Shown piece after piece: positions 29,737 through 37,929 of a stretch of 64,000 nt of DNA; the first letter of the stretch is position 1, and the number at the start of each line of letters is the position of its first letter. Origin of the DNA: a virus; IMG/VR virus record IMGVR_UViG_3300035698_010479, positions 164,459-228,458 of that record. One strand, 5' to 3'. The notes beneath the pieces are model-generated. The model ran no database searches, had not been told where the DNA came from, and was given only the letters and a program-made list of their open reading frames with translations. The translations under genes were made by a program, and so were the position numbers.

Positions 29737-30753
29737 TTACCCTCCTGAGGTTCTTTTCTTGATATCTGTTCTATCTTTTATTTTCTGAGCTTCTTTCGGT
29801 TTATCATACTTTATATCATAGTAAAGCTCATTTGACTGAGTAATAATTACTTCCTCGGAATCAAATGCAGATAATGAGCCTTTATTCTTATTTTTTTTAT
29901 TCTTGTCTCTCTGTATAGAAGATTCATTATTCATGTCTTTATAATAATCATCCATAAATTTATCTAAAGCTTCGTCATCCTCTATAACTGCATCGGGTGG
30001 TCTATCAGAAGACATCATGGAATAAATTTGCTCGTAATAATTTGACCAGTATATTAGATTTAACTGGTCTGTTGTATAGTCTACTAAAGGTACTCCAAAT
30101 AAAACTTCGGATGTCTTTAAACTAGATGTATATCTTATTCTCCATAAGTTACTTCTAGCTATAAATCTTATTGTAGCACTGTCTAAACCACGCATAAAAT
30201 CCATGAAAGCCGAAAAAATTTCGTTCTTATCATCGGTGTTTCTATCCATTAAAAAAGCATCGTAAGAGTACCAATACTTGGATTTATCCTCTGTGTAGAC
30301 ACATTCACTACATATAAAACCGTACATATCTTCTTCTGCCTTATTATCCGCAGACATATATAATTTAGAATATTTTTTTGCTAATATATTAGATAAATCC
30401 GCTTTTATTTCAGAAATAGTTTTTTTAATTCTATCTTGATTAGCTCTAACTTTTAAAGTTTTAGCTAGAAGGACTTCTTGACCCTCTAAGCGAGATCGTA
30501 GTTTGGCAACTGCGTTTTCATCATCCCTTGAAAAAATACCCCTAGAGATAATTAATTCCTCTAATGCTTTTTTAGGAAGGAGTCCATCACTAATGGCTTT
30601 TTTGTATGATTTATCCCAAAGCAGTTTAGATTTTATTTTTAAAAAATTATTAGGATATTGTAAATAAAGTAGTTCATTATTTATATATACTAAACATTTA
30701 CCTAAAGCTATTTTACGGATAAGTAAATCTGTGTCTTCATATGATATTTCCAT
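29737..30753 (-). CDS. Putative tail assembly chaperone, downstream partner (338 aa)
   Basis: Located immediately before the tape measure gene, where the longer tail assembly chaperone is normally encoded. Sequence is helical and charged, with a coiled region about residues 88-130 (LEGQEVLLAKTLKVRANQDR), a CSEC pair near 149-152 and a Lys/Asn-rich linker (DKNKKNKNKGS) before the C-terminus. The ATG has no visible Shine-Dalgarno. The frame is the same as that of the 252-residue gene upstream and stays open back to that gene's TAA, with an 11-bp hairpin between, so expression may depend on readthrough or reinitiation. Role inferred from position. Confidence 0.6.
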   Translation of the reverse strand: MEISYEDTDLLIRKIALGKCLVYINNELLYLQYPNNFLKIKSKLLWDKSYKKAISDGLLPKKALEELIISRGIFSRDDENAVAKLRSRLEGQEVLLAKTLKVRANQDRIKKTISEIKADLSNILAKKYSKLYMSADNKAEEDMYGFICSECVYTEDKSKYWYSYDAFLMDRNTDDKNEIFSAFMDFMRGLDSATIRFIARSNLWRIRYTSSLKTSEVLFGVPLVDYTTDQLNLIYWSNYYEQIYSMMSSDRPPDAVIEDDEALDKFMDDYYKDMNNESSIQRDKNKKNKNKGSLSAFDSEEVIITQSNELYYDIKYDKPKEAQKIKDRTDIKKRTSGG

Positions 30754-30765
30754 AATAACTATAAT

Positions 30766-30792
30766 GTAGGTACTAAAATTATTAGTACCTAC
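30766..30792 (-). promoter_or_regulatory. Perfect 11-bp hairpin between the two chaperone genes
   Basis: GTAGGTACTAA, five-base loop, TTAGTACCTAC. It begins 15 bases after the upstream stop codon and ends 12 bases before the downstream ATG. There is no T-tract, so it is not an ordinary terminator; a role in reinitiation, readthrough or RNA processing is inferred. Confidence 0.7.
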
Positions 30793-30807
30793 AGTAGTAT
30801 AGATTAA

Positions 30808-31566
30808 TTATTCAGATTTTTTACCCTTTTTTATAACTTTCTTAGTGTCATCTATAGGAAGATCTTCTAGCATAACATTTTCTTCGTTTGTATTCACGGA
30901 TGTATCCTCTTCATCAACAACAAGAGAAGCTAAGTCTTTTGCTATCTGAATTGATGCTTCTTCTTGTAACTCACGCATAGCAACTGCTTCTGGGGTGTTC
31001 TCTAAAAACTTACTATCTAGGCCTTGTAGGTATAGCATTGCCTCAAAACGGGATTGCTGCGCAAGTGATTGCTCTTTCTCTGTAAGATAATCCTCGAATT
31101 TTTCCCATAGACGATTGCCTTCCGAATCAATTATTAACCTAGAAGTAAGATATTCAAGTCTAGAGTCATCTGCCATCTGCTCACAAGTATTACCTAGAGG
31201 TGCTGAAAGACGCTGGTTCCATTGGAACAGTTCATCTCTAGCCATAGCTACACGGTAGGCAAGTTCAGATTTTTCTTCGGAATTTTTTGCATTTTGTAGA
31301 GCCTCTATTTTAGCTGCTAATTCTGCTGCTAACTCATTTGACCTTTTTTCAAACTCCGGTCCGATAATACCCCTGCGCATAAGAATATCAGTCATCTCTG
31401 CAGTAGTTGTTATACCGTTTACAAGGCTTTTGGTGTAGGATTTACTGTATTCCCAATCAGCTCCTCTAATATCTTCCGCTGTTGGTGGTACTATAAAATA
31501 TGTGGTATCTTTCTTTACATTTAAAAAACTTCTTAGTCCTTCAGTACTAAATGTTTTACTTTCCAT
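30808..31566 (-). CDS. Putative tail assembly chaperone, upstream partner (252 aa)
   Basis: I place the start at the ATG of MESKTFSTEGLRSF because an AAGGAG stands eight bases before it; a longer frame from 31608 would overlap the previous gene. The protein is highly helical and acidic (LAAELAAKIEALQNAKNSEE about residues 80-110) and ends with a basic tail (KKVIKKGKKSE). Helical proteins in this slot between tail tube and tape measure act as assembly chaperones that bind the tape measure. Its TAA is followed by an open, in-frame extension into the next gene. Family assignment by context. Confidence 0.6.
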   Translation of the reverse strand: MESKTFSTEGLRSFLNVKKDTTYFIVPPTAEDIRGADWEYSKSYTKSLVNGITTTAEMTDILMRRGIIGPEFEKRSNELAAELAAKIEALQNAKNSEEKSELAYRVAMARDELFQWNQRLSAPLGNTCEQMADDSRLEYLTSRLIIDSEGNRLWEKFEDYLTEKEQSLAQQSRFEAMLYLQGLDSKFLENTPEAVAMRELQEEASIQIAKDLASLVVDEEDTSVNTNEENVMLEDLPIDDTKKVIKKGKKSE

Positions 31567-31576
31567 AACCGTCTCC

Positions 31577-31819
31577 TTACTTATTTTTAATTTCAATGAT
31601 ATCATCACTCATATCTAGGTGTTTTACATCATAACAGTCCAATTCAGATATAATAGTCCTTATACAATCGTTACCTATACGTAGTATCCTACCTCTAAGA
31701 ATTTTAAACGTATTGGTGTCCGAAACTGCAATAGATGTATAGTCTAAAACAGATTCAAATAATTTGGTCACTTCTTTTTTAATTAAAGCATCCAATTGTT
31801 TTTTATCAACCTCTCCCAT
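31577..31819 (-). CDS. Small protein of the tail chaperone operon, 80 aa
   Basis: Strong Shine-Dalgarno (AAAAGGAGG) precedes the ATG. The protein is mixed helix/strand (KKQLDALIKKEVTKLFESVL) and acidic at the C-terminus. It is the first gene after the tail tube terminator and a candidate promoter, and the first of an operon leading into the tape measure. Possibly a further chaperone or tail completion factor; not recognised. Confidence 0.6.
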   Translation of the reverse strand: MGEVDKKQLDALIKKEVTKLFESVLDYTSIAVSDTNTFKILRGRILRIGNDCIRTIISELDCYDVKHLDMSDDIIEIKNK

Positions 31820-31877
31820 CTCTACCTCCTTTTAAAAAACTCCTTTTAAAAACTTACTTTAAGCCTACTATTATATA

Positions 31878-31886
31878 GTCAGTTAA
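31878..31886 (-). promoter_or_regulatory. Variant AACTAAC-type motif, candidate promoter of the tape measure operon
   Basis: Minus strand reads TTAACTGAC followed directly by TATATAAT. It lies between the tail tube terminator and the chaperone operon, about 60 bases upstream of the first ATG. Variant of the recurrent motif seen in other gaps. Confidence 0.4.
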
Positions 31887-31892
31887 TTAAAT

Positions 31893-31931
31893 AAAAAAAA
31901 ATGGTACTCATGAAAAATCACGAGTACCATT
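31893..31931 (-). terminator. Rho-independent terminator after the tail tube gene
   Basis: Minus strand: AATGGTACTC stem, interior loop and a 10-bp complementary arm, followed by nine T residues. It isolates the highly expressed tube gene from the tape measure operon. Confidence 0.9.
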
Positions 31932-31962
31932 ATAACTACTTTAGAAATTTAAAACTTACTTA

Positions 31963-33552
31963 TTAACCACGTCGTCTAATTTTCTTACCATCAGTAATAT
32001 TACCAATAGTTATATCACCTTTGACAACATACAAATCGTTAGTAGAACGGAAAGAGAAGGACTGAGTTGCATTCGCACCCATATCTAAAGTCATACCCTC
32101 ATCAGTAATTTTAAGATGCTCAACTACGATTGTTTTTAAAGCTTTTTCTGCGTTACCGGCAGAATAAGTTCCCATAGTACCGTCAACCCAGTAATGCTGA
32201 CCAACTAAGTCAGAAGTAGCTGCAACTAGACGGTTAGAACCAGTTCCACCAGCTTCCTCATCGGTTTGTGCATAAACTTTAACTACAAGTTTTAGATCCT
32301 CAGAAGACATAAGGTCAGCTAGGGCTATACTATCCAAAGTACCAGCTTTGAAAGCAGATAGTTTGTTAGCAACTTTGGCCCAGTTCTCCAAGTCACCTGC
32401 GGTAGACTCAACTGCTACTGTAATAGGAACAGGAAGTGTAAGTGGACGGTCATAAGGAGAAAGATGCCCTAACTCGGTTAAAGGCTCACGAGTAAGTGAC
32501 GCCGAGATGGATGCACTGGTTAAACGCCATGCAATGTCGAAACTTGCAGATGTATCAGAAACAATATGAACTTCAATCTGTCCCTGACGTAAAGCACCTA
32601 CAAAGTCTGGGCGGTTTAAACTATCCATAAGTGCAAAATATTTATTGTTTGTACCAGAACCATAAGCATCTGCAGAGTATATAACAACCAATCGGTCAGT
32701 AGCTACAATTGCAGTGCCTGTAGGGAAATACAAACGATGTTGTGTTCCGTTATCATGATAAATGAAAGTAGCTACAGCCGCAGTTGTACCAACTGCAACT
32801 TTAATGTTTACCATGGTATTCGTGGATGCGTCATACCAAGTTACAGCAGGTGCGCCATTAGGGTCTTTTCGTAGAAAACCAATACCACCAGTAAGAACAG
32901 CAATGTTAGCAGCTGCACCTAAAGTAAGATCTACATAACCACTGGTTACATCTCCAGCAGCAATAGTGAAGTTATCACAGTTTACGAAGCGACCATCATT
33001 CAACAACCACATTTTGTTATCTGTCTCAAGGCCATAATTCTCAGTGGCGTTAGCACCAGATGAGTAACTAAACTCCAAACTATTTGCATAAACTTTGTCC
33101 AAAAACAATGTTTGGTCAATGTTTGAAGCTAAAGAACCCGCAGAACACTCCTCTTGAACTGGTGCCCATAAAGTAACACCTGGTAGAGCTCCACAAGATA
33201 TAGCAAAGTCAGGTACACAAGCGCCGTGTAGATAAACACCGGTAGATGCTAAAGAAGCATTAACAACTTCTAGGTTTGAGTTTGTACTAGTAGCAGTTGC
33301 ATCCATAGCTCTTCGTTCTGGAAGAATCTGAGCAATCTGTGCCATAGTTGTAACGTCACCAAAGTCATTGGTGTTTAATGTTACAGCTACTGCAGGTACG
33401 TCATCAACAACGTCAATGATGTCGAGGTGACCTAATTCGAAAATATCTTCACTAGTGAAGGTAGTTGTACTACCAAAAGACTGCACTCTATATAACAAAC
33501 TGCCATTACACCATACTGACTGTGAGGCATATATTATTCGGTTACGAGCCAT
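31963..33552 (-). CDS. Major tail tube protein
   Basis: A 529-residue, low-charge, beta-rich protein (SFGSTTTFTSEDIFELGHLD near the N-terminus; GQIEVHIVSDTSASFDIAWR about residue 325; GANATQSFSFRSTNDLYVV near the C-terminus). It is flanked by its own 5' leader and a strong terminator just upstream of the chaperone and tape measure genes, as expected of the major tail protein. The length suggests a tube domain with extra surface domains. The order tube, chaperones, tape measure is the standard siphovirus order and no sheath gene is present. Exact family not identified. Confidence 0.75.
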   Translation of the reverse strand: MARNRIIYASQSVWCNGSLLYRVQSFGSTTTFTSEDIFELGHLDIIDVVDDVPAVAVTLNTNDFGDVTTMAQIAQILPERRAMDATATSTNSNLEVVNASLASTGVYLHGACVPDFAISCGALPGVTLWAPVQEECSAGSLASNIDQTLFLDKVYANSLEFSYSSGANATENYGLETDNKMWLLNDGRFVNCDNFTIAAGDVTSGYVDLTLGAAANIAVLTGGIGFLRKDPNGAPAVTWYDASTNTMVNIKVAVGTTAAVATFIYHDNGTQHRLYFPTGTAIVATDRLVVIYSADAYGSGTNNKYFALMDSLNRPDFVGALRQGQIEVHIVSDTSASFDIAWRLTSASISASLTREPLTELGHLSPYDRPLTLPVPITVAVESTAGDLENWAKVANKLSAFKAGTLDSIALADLMSSEDLKLVVKVYAQTDEEAGGTGSNRLVAATSDLVGQHYWVDGTMGTYSAGNAEKALKTIVVEHLKITDEGMTLDMGANATQSFSFRSTNDLYVVKGDITIGNITDGKKIRRRG

Positions 33553-33605
33553 AGTTTTTCTCCTTATAAAAAAGTTATATGCTTATTCAATTAATTGTTT
33601 TTAAA

Positions 33606-33633
33606 CACCGTTAGTTACTGTAGCAATACGGTG
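33606..33633 (-). promoter_or_regulatory. Hairpin in the leader of the tail tube gene
   Basis: CACCGT and ACGGTG arms around a 16-base loop, located between the AACTAAC motifs and the tube gene start. Weak downstream T content; could be a leaky terminator for the upstream operon or a 5' stabilising hairpin. Confidence 0.4.
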
Positions 33634-33648
33634 AAATTCACTTTATAG

Positions 33649-33656
33649 GTTAGTTT
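33649..33656 (-). promoter_or_regulatory. AAACTAAC motif followed by TATAAA, candidate promoter
   Basis: Minus strand AAACTAACC-TATAAAG, 97 bases upstream of the tail tube ATG. Member of the recurrent intergenic motif set. Confidence 0.45.
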
Positions 33657-33690
33657 AGTTTTATTCCTTTTCCTTACCACTATACTACAG

Positions 33691-33698
33691 GTTAGTTA
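33691..33698 (-). promoter_or_regulatory. Second AACTAAC motif upstream of the tail tube gene
   Basis: Minus strand TTAACTAACC followed after four bases by TAGTATAG. Two motifs in tandem before the tube gene would suit a strongly expressed structural gene. Confidence 0.4.
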
Positions 33699-33714
33699 AT
33701 TACTTACATTAATA

Positions 33715-34575
33715 TTAGCAATATGAAACTAAATTAAAGCTTATTTTAGACCTATAAGCATTTAAGTCAGATAAAGTTGCCGACTCATTACGACTACTTA
33801 ATGTTAAGGGTAAATTTATATTTCTAGCTTCAACATCCTCAAATCTTAGATTTGATGTACCGCTTACAACTGTTCTATCAAATAAGTTAGTTGCCTTATC
33901 GTTACTATTTTTACTATTGTAAAATGTGCCATCAAAATCCAAAACAGACCCTCTTGGAAAATCATATATTGGACAGGTTTTTAAATATAAACTATCATAT
34001 ATCAATTCTGTTATATCAGCTCTTTCAGCGGATGATGATGCAAAAACAAATATATTACTCTTCCTAATTACCTTCTTACCTCCACCTAACTGAAATCCAG
34101 TTTTCTGTGTAGCAGCTATATCAATAACTACAACTGGTGCGGATGATGCGGATAATGAGCTCCACTCATCCACTAAACTTATATACTGCCAGTAAAAATC
34201 AATGTATTTAGGTTTTAAATAACTTGGTATAATTATCTTACCATCTATATAATCTACTCTATATAAATTACCACTTATCGTAGTTAATGAGTCATCATAT
34301 ATAGTAACTCTATTGGATTGTTCAGGTGTACCAGAAAAAGTTGTAGAACATATTAAAGATTCAGTAGATAAGTCATCAAAATATGCAATGCCTCTACCGT
34401 ATTCGAATGGAGATGGCTCAGCTGTTGTTATTATATCATAGACACTTAAAGAGTTATCTGACTTAACTCTGTTTAACACCAGTTCATCTTTATCTTGGTA
34501 CTCTATAAAATCAACTAGTACTAGGTCTCTTAGGTATCTATATACACTAAGATCTTCTTTTCGTATCTTATACAT
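33715..34575 (-). CDS. Head-tail joining/tail completion-type protein, 286 aa
   Basis: Mixed alpha/beta, no signal. The middle part contains a strand pattern (NLYRVDYIDGKIIIPSYL about residues 102-120) and a Gly-rich turn (GFQLGGGKKVIRKSN about 157-171) often seen in neck proteins that cap the tube. It is coupled to the gene before it by a one-base overlap and is the last gene before the tail tube. The slot is that of a tail terminator or neck protein; the family is not certain. Confidence 0.5.
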   Translation of the reverse strand: MYKIRKEDLSVYRYLRDLVLVDFIEYQDKDELVLNRVKSDNSLSVYDIITTAEPSPFEYGRGIAYFDDLSTESLICSTTFSGTPEQSNRVTIYDDSLTTISGNLYRVDYIDGKIIIPSYLKPKYIDFYWQYISLVDEWSSLSASSAPVVVIDIAATQKTGFQLGGGKKVIRKSNIFVFASSSAERADITELIYDSLYLKTCPIYDFPRGSVLDFDGTFYNSKNSNDKATNLFDRTVVSGTSNLRFEDVEARNINLPLTLSSRNESATLSDLNAYRSKISFNLVSYC

Positions 34576-35234
34576 TAATAAGCTCTCCTTTTTATATCTT
34601 CCAACGACTTATCAACAATCTTATTAGTTAGAGCTTCCTTGCTTTTATTAAAAAAGCCTTTACCATCTTCAAATAACTCTATGGCTTGGGTGTTAGAAAA
34701 TGGAAACCTTATAAGTTTTTTATTTAGTATATTTTGTAGTATACCATGAATATTTAAAGATTCATCAACCAAATAAAAGTCTAAATCATTTGTAATTTCA
34801 CCAAAAAATCCTGGAAGGTCTAATAGTGAATTTTTTATTTGCTTACTCAATTTTTCATAATTAATTAAATAATTATAATCATTTATTGGTAGTTCATAAT
34901 AACTATTTATAACACCAATAGATAACCAATGTAAGAATTTTAATCTTCCCTCAAATTCAAAATTATCTTCATCAGGCACAAGCATCTTAACTTCACCTTT
35001 AGCGGCTACTGAAACATATGTAAAATTATTTAATGCCTCTTCATACTCCTCATAGAATAATAAAGGATTAGCCAAACTACCTTCCTCTATATTATCCACT
35101 AGTAACAGGTCCGTATAGCTTTCCAAATATACTTCTTTAAGTTTAGGTAAAAAACTATCAAAAATATCTAACGTATTTATAAAAAGTAACTTCTCCAAGT
35201 CAACTGCTACTTTATCAGCACTACCTCTTTTCAC
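34575..35234 (-). CDS. Neck/head-completion region protein, 219 aa
   Basis: Highly helical, acidic and aromatic (FYEEYEEALNNFTYVSV, LINYEKLSKQIKNSLLDL). Shares one base with both neighbours, showing tight coupling in the neck operon. Possibly a head-tail adaptor; no domain recognised. Confidence 0.5.
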   Translation of the reverse strand: MKRGSADKVAVDLEKLLFINTLDIFDSFLPKLKEVYLESYTDLLLVDNIEEGSLANPLLFYEEYEEALNNFTYVSVAAKGEVKMLVPDEDNFEFEGRLKFLHWLSIGVINSYYELPINDYNYLINYEKLSKQIKNSLLDLPGFFGEITNDLDFYLVDESLNIHGILQNILNKKLIRFPFSNTQAIELFEDGKGFFNKSKEALTNKIVDKSLEDIKRRAY

Positions 35235-35818
35235 TAGTATTCCTTATCACTACTATTAGAGGGTGGTGATATATTATCTGATGTAAAAGCAAGCACTATT
35301 AGTAAAGCAGTTTCACCTATGCCTCTTAAAGTAGGTGGTTTAGACAAAACACATCTTGCCCCATCTACAACCATGTATGTACAGTTTGTAAATAATTCTT
35401 TGTATTTAGGTTCTATCTTTAACTCAACACTTGTACTACCTGAAAATCCTGGGGAATCACTTACAAGGGCCCCACCAGATTCTGGGTCCCAAGTTATTTT
35501 ACACTTAACCCAAACTTTGCGTATGGTTTCAAGAAAACCCTTACCTTTGCATATAGGACATCTACCTGTAGAAAAATATTTGTATTTCAGACCAGGGCCA
35601 CCTGATTGTATATACTCATTTTGTTTTTGTAGAGCTTCTGGTAATGTCCACTTACATGTATTTGTACTACTACTTGTAAGTTTATCAAAGAAACAATTAA
35701 AACATTCATGTTTTGTTGGCTGTTTAAAAACTTCAACAGGGCTACCTAAATCAGACATAATGTTTCTTATAACTTGAGTATATCTTTTTTTAGTGAAGGT
35801 ACTTATTCTTTTTCTCAT
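35234..35818 (-). CDS. Neck protein with zinc-finger pairs, 194 aa
   Basis: Two cysteine knuckles are clear: CFNC (about residues 39-42) and CPICKGKGF (about 87-95), the second like the DnaJ-type CxxCxGxG. After it a beta-rich part follows (KVWVKCKITWDPES), as in small head-tail stopper proteins carrying a zinc knuckle insert. The N-terminus is basic (MRKRISTFTKKRYTQ). Position between connector and tail genes supports a head-tail joining role. Metal binding is inferred from the motif. Confidence 0.55.
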   Translation of the reverse strand: MRKRISTFTKKRYTQVIRNIMSDLGSPVEVFKQPTKHECFNCFFDKLTSSSTNTCKWTLPEALQKQNEYIQSGGPGLKYKYFSTGRCPICKGKGFLETIRKVWVKCKITWDPESGGALVSDSPGFSGSTSVELKIEPKYKELFTNCTYMVVDGARCVLSKPPTLRGIGETALLIVLAFTSDNISPPSNSSDKEY

Positions 35819-35845
35819 TTCAAATCCTATAATTATTTAATTACA

Positions 35846-36802
35846 TTAATCTATTCTTACACCACCAAAACCAATAAATCTTTTTACTTTTACTGCCTCA
35901 TCTAGTTGCTTTTTCAATCTAGCTAATAATTTATCTCGTGCTACAAGACCAGCTGCAGGATTATATGTATCTCTACTATCCACAATTTCTGCGCCATCCT
36001 CGATTGCAAGCTCCCATAATTCACCACTTAAAATATCATAAGCAGTCTGTAGTAAATATATATCTTGTGTACAATTTGAAGTAGTTAAAGGTGCTGGAGG
36101 AGAACACGTATCATAAGCATCTAGTATTTGTTTATCACTATTTCTAAAAGTATAATACCACACATCTATAGTTTGAGGTACCCCGGATATGGTAGTATTA
36201 TTTAAATCAACTATAGAATTAAATTTTAAATATTTATAACCATTAACTGAAGGATCCACACTAGAGGTATATTGATTTCCGTATATGTTTATACTTGTTG
36301 GCCACCCTTTTTCCTCTAATTCAAATACCATAGAATTTGTATGGAAAGAGGCTAGTGCACCGTCCCCAAAAGATCTATGTAACTCAACTGGATCTCCAAT
36401 AAGAAGTCTTATTTTATTTACTAATAATTTATCTGACGTACCTAAGGAAGTCTCCGAGGGGTACATAGGATTATAATAAATAGAACCTATACTTCCTTGT
36501 ATAGGATCTGACCAACCACTACTAGAACTACCTACATTGTTAGAGTATCTAGTAATATACCAGCTATCGGCAGTGCCATCAGGGTCAACAAAATAATATT
36601 GGGTGAATGAGTGTGACAACAGAATATCACTTACATTATTTCTATTGTTCACTTGGTCTATACCGGTCAAAATAGTAGCAAATTGAGATTCATCTACAGG
36701 TATAGTTGGTGAGGAGCTTCCGATATAGCGAAGTATGTTGATCCTACTAAATACATATAAAACATCTACTATGTTATCTACGGTTATTGATAAATTTATC
36801 AT
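35846..36802 (-). CDS. Putative head-tail connector protein, 318 aa
   Basis: The C-terminal third is helical (IYLLQTAYDILSGELWELA and ARDKLLARLKKQLDEAVKVKR) and resembles the helical bundle of DNA-packaging adaptor proteins of the gp6/gp15 type, while the middle is beta-rich. Start ATG at 36802. It is the first gene of the neck operon after a terminator. Adaptor role inferred from position and the helical end. Confidence 0.5.
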   Translation of the reverse strand: MINLSITVDNIVDVLYVFSRINILRYIGSSSPTIPVDESQFATILTGIDQVNNRNNVSDILLSHSFTQYYFVDPDGTADSWYITRYSNNVGSSSSGWSDPIQGSIGSIYYNPMYPSETSLGTSDKLLVNKIRLLIGDPVELHRSFGDGALASFHTNSMVFELEEKGWPTSINIYGNQYTSSVDPSVNGYKYLKFNSIVDLNNTTISGVPQTIDVWYYTFRNSDKQILDAYDTCSPPAPLTTSNCTQDIYLLQTAYDILSGELWELAIEDGAEIVDSRDTYNPAAGLVARDKLLARLKKQLDEAVKVKRFIGFGGVRID

Positions 36803-36871
36803 AATTTGTTTAGACCCCGTTTATATGTAAAAGTTATTACCATATTATATAACTACTTTATTTTTAAATAT

Positions 36872-36909
36872 ACTTAAAAGGCCCACACAAAAATTATTAA
36901 GTATGGGCC
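36872..36909 (-). terminator. Terminator-like hairpin after the 156-aa gene
   Basis: GGCCCA and TGGGCC arms with internal AC/GT pairing, followed on the minus strand by CTTTTAAG and AT-rich sequence. Located directly after the stop codon of the 36917-37387 gene. Confidence 0.65.
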
Positions 36910-36916
36910 AGTATTA

Positions 36917-37387
36917 TTATCCGTTTGGATGCATACTTAATTCCATTACACGCTTATCTATAATTCTACATAGAGATTCCTTATTAGGAAGTGGTTTACA
37001 TTCCCTTAAAGCAAACTTAAGAAGTTTAATATCCATAATACCAGGGATTATCTCTCTTGCTTTTCGTACTGGTAAGTTCATTACATCTTGTACACTCATC
37101 TTACTAGCTACTACATCTCCAGCACCATTAGTTTCATATTTAACTGTACTTGGTTCTTTTACTGCTGGCTCAACTGGTATATCTTCTTCCTCTACTATAA
37201 TCCAGTCGTCTGCAGTACCTCGTAGCTTAACTTCTCTTAACCACTTTACAAAGTCTTTTTCGCTGATGTTATGACGTTTACCGTATAGTGTATACAATTC
37301 ATCAAGTGGTACCTTACCACCAGGTCTAACACTCATCTTAAAAATATGTACCCAAGCAGTTTTTTTACTTTTTATGTATCCCTTCAT
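36917..37387 (-). CDS. Hypothetical head-region protein, 156 aa
   Basis: Basic N-terminus (MKGYIKSKKTAWVHIFKM), a possible winged-helix-like stretch about residues 25-60 (VPLDELYTLYGKRHNISEKD, FVKWLREVKL) followed by an acidic linker and a second helical part (MNLPVRKAREIIPGIMDIKL). It ends at a terminator-like hairpin. No family recognised; the DNA-binding suggestion is weak. Confidence 0.55.
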   Translation of the reverse strand: MKGYIKSKKTAWVHIFKMSVRPGGKVPLDELYTLYGKRHNISEKDFVKWLREVKLRGTADDWIIVEEEDIPVEPAVKEPSTVKYETNGAGDVVASKMSVQDVMNLPVRKAREIIPGIMDIKLLKFALRECKPLPNKESLCRIIDKRVMELSMHPNG

Positions 37388-37407
37388 GACTTACTCCTTT
37401 TCCAAAA

Positions 37408-37728
37408 TTAATTTTCACTTCTCCTTGTCCGATCTATAAAATTATGTAATACATTTGAACTTTTATGAAGCAGTAATCCTATAATGAACCAATCTACCCA
37501 AAAACTTACTATATGTATATTTAGTACAACCAAACCAACTAATGTACCTGACCATACTGAGAAACATATTGGGCAATCAAGCAGATCGTGTATAAAGTTA
37601 AAAACTTTATTAGCTTTTCTTTTAAAAAACCACGCCCTAACTGGTTCAAATAAAACAGACTTAACAACAATGTCTGTTACTGTTTCAGTGAGTACCACTG
37701 ATATTAAAAATAGAATTATATTGTTCAT
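37408..37728 (-). CDS. DUF1360-like small membrane protein
   Basis: Two or three membrane segments (NIILFLISVVLTETVTDIVV at the N-terminus; TLVGLVVLNIHIVSFWVDWF about residues 61-80) separated by a loop carrying CPICFSVWSG. The C-x-x-C-x-x-x-W motif at the membrane edge is the mark of DUF1360 proteins, found in phages and bacteria with unknown function. The start has no clear Shine-Dalgarno; an AAACTAAC motif stands 12 bases before it. Confidence 0.65.
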   Translation of the reverse strand: MNNIILFLISVVLTETVTDIVVKSVLFEPVRAWFFKRKANKVFNFIHDLLDCPICFSVWSGTLVGLVVLNIHIVSFWVDWFIIGLLLHKSSNVLHNFIDRTRRSEN

Positions 37729-37739
37729 ATCATATAAAA

Positions 37740-37747
37740 GTTAGTTT
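37740..37747 (-). promoter_or_regulatory. AAACTAAC motif close to the DUF1360-like gene start
   Basis: Minus strand AATAAACTAACTTTTATATG, 12 bases upstream of the ATG. If it marks a promoter the transcript would be nearly leaderless, so a different role is possible here. Confidence 0.35.
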
Positions 37748-37808
37748 ATTGTGGATTAAAATGTTTTAATTGGGTTTACTACATTCTTTGGTATGCATAT
37801 CTTCTAAT

Positions 37809-37837
37809 GTAATATCACTACTAACTATTAATATCAA
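37809..37837 (-). promoter_or_regulatory. Candidate sigma70-type promoter downstream of the capsid terminator
   Basis: TTGATA, 17-base spacer, TATTAC on the minus strand, about 80 bases upstream of the DUF1360-like gene and just after the bidirectional terminator. Good spacing, imperfect -10. Confidence 0.4.
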
Positions 37838-37871
37838 ATATAGTAATACGATTAAAAGTAGTAACTAAAAC

Positions 37872-37905
37872 AAAACCCACTACTAAATTAATAGTAGTGG
37901 GTTTT
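37872..37905. terminator. Bidirectional terminator after the major capsid gene
   Basis: Perfect 14-bp stem AAAACCCACTACTA / TAGTAGTGGGTTTT with a six-base loop. The ends supply a T-run on either strand. It closes the capsid transcript. Confidence 0.9.
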
Positions 37906-37929
37906 ATAACTATATAATATTACTTAATA

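Noticed and set aside
30826-30832. Canonical A-AAA-AAG slip site near the end of the upstream chaperone gene
   Set aside because: A -1 shift there reads GGG then TAA at once, so it cannot join the downstream gene, which is in the original frame.
31963-33552. Tail sheath protein for a contractile tail
   Set aside because: It lacks sheath-like motifs, and only one large beta-rich protein precedes the chaperones; a tube protein fits better, making the tail non-contractile.
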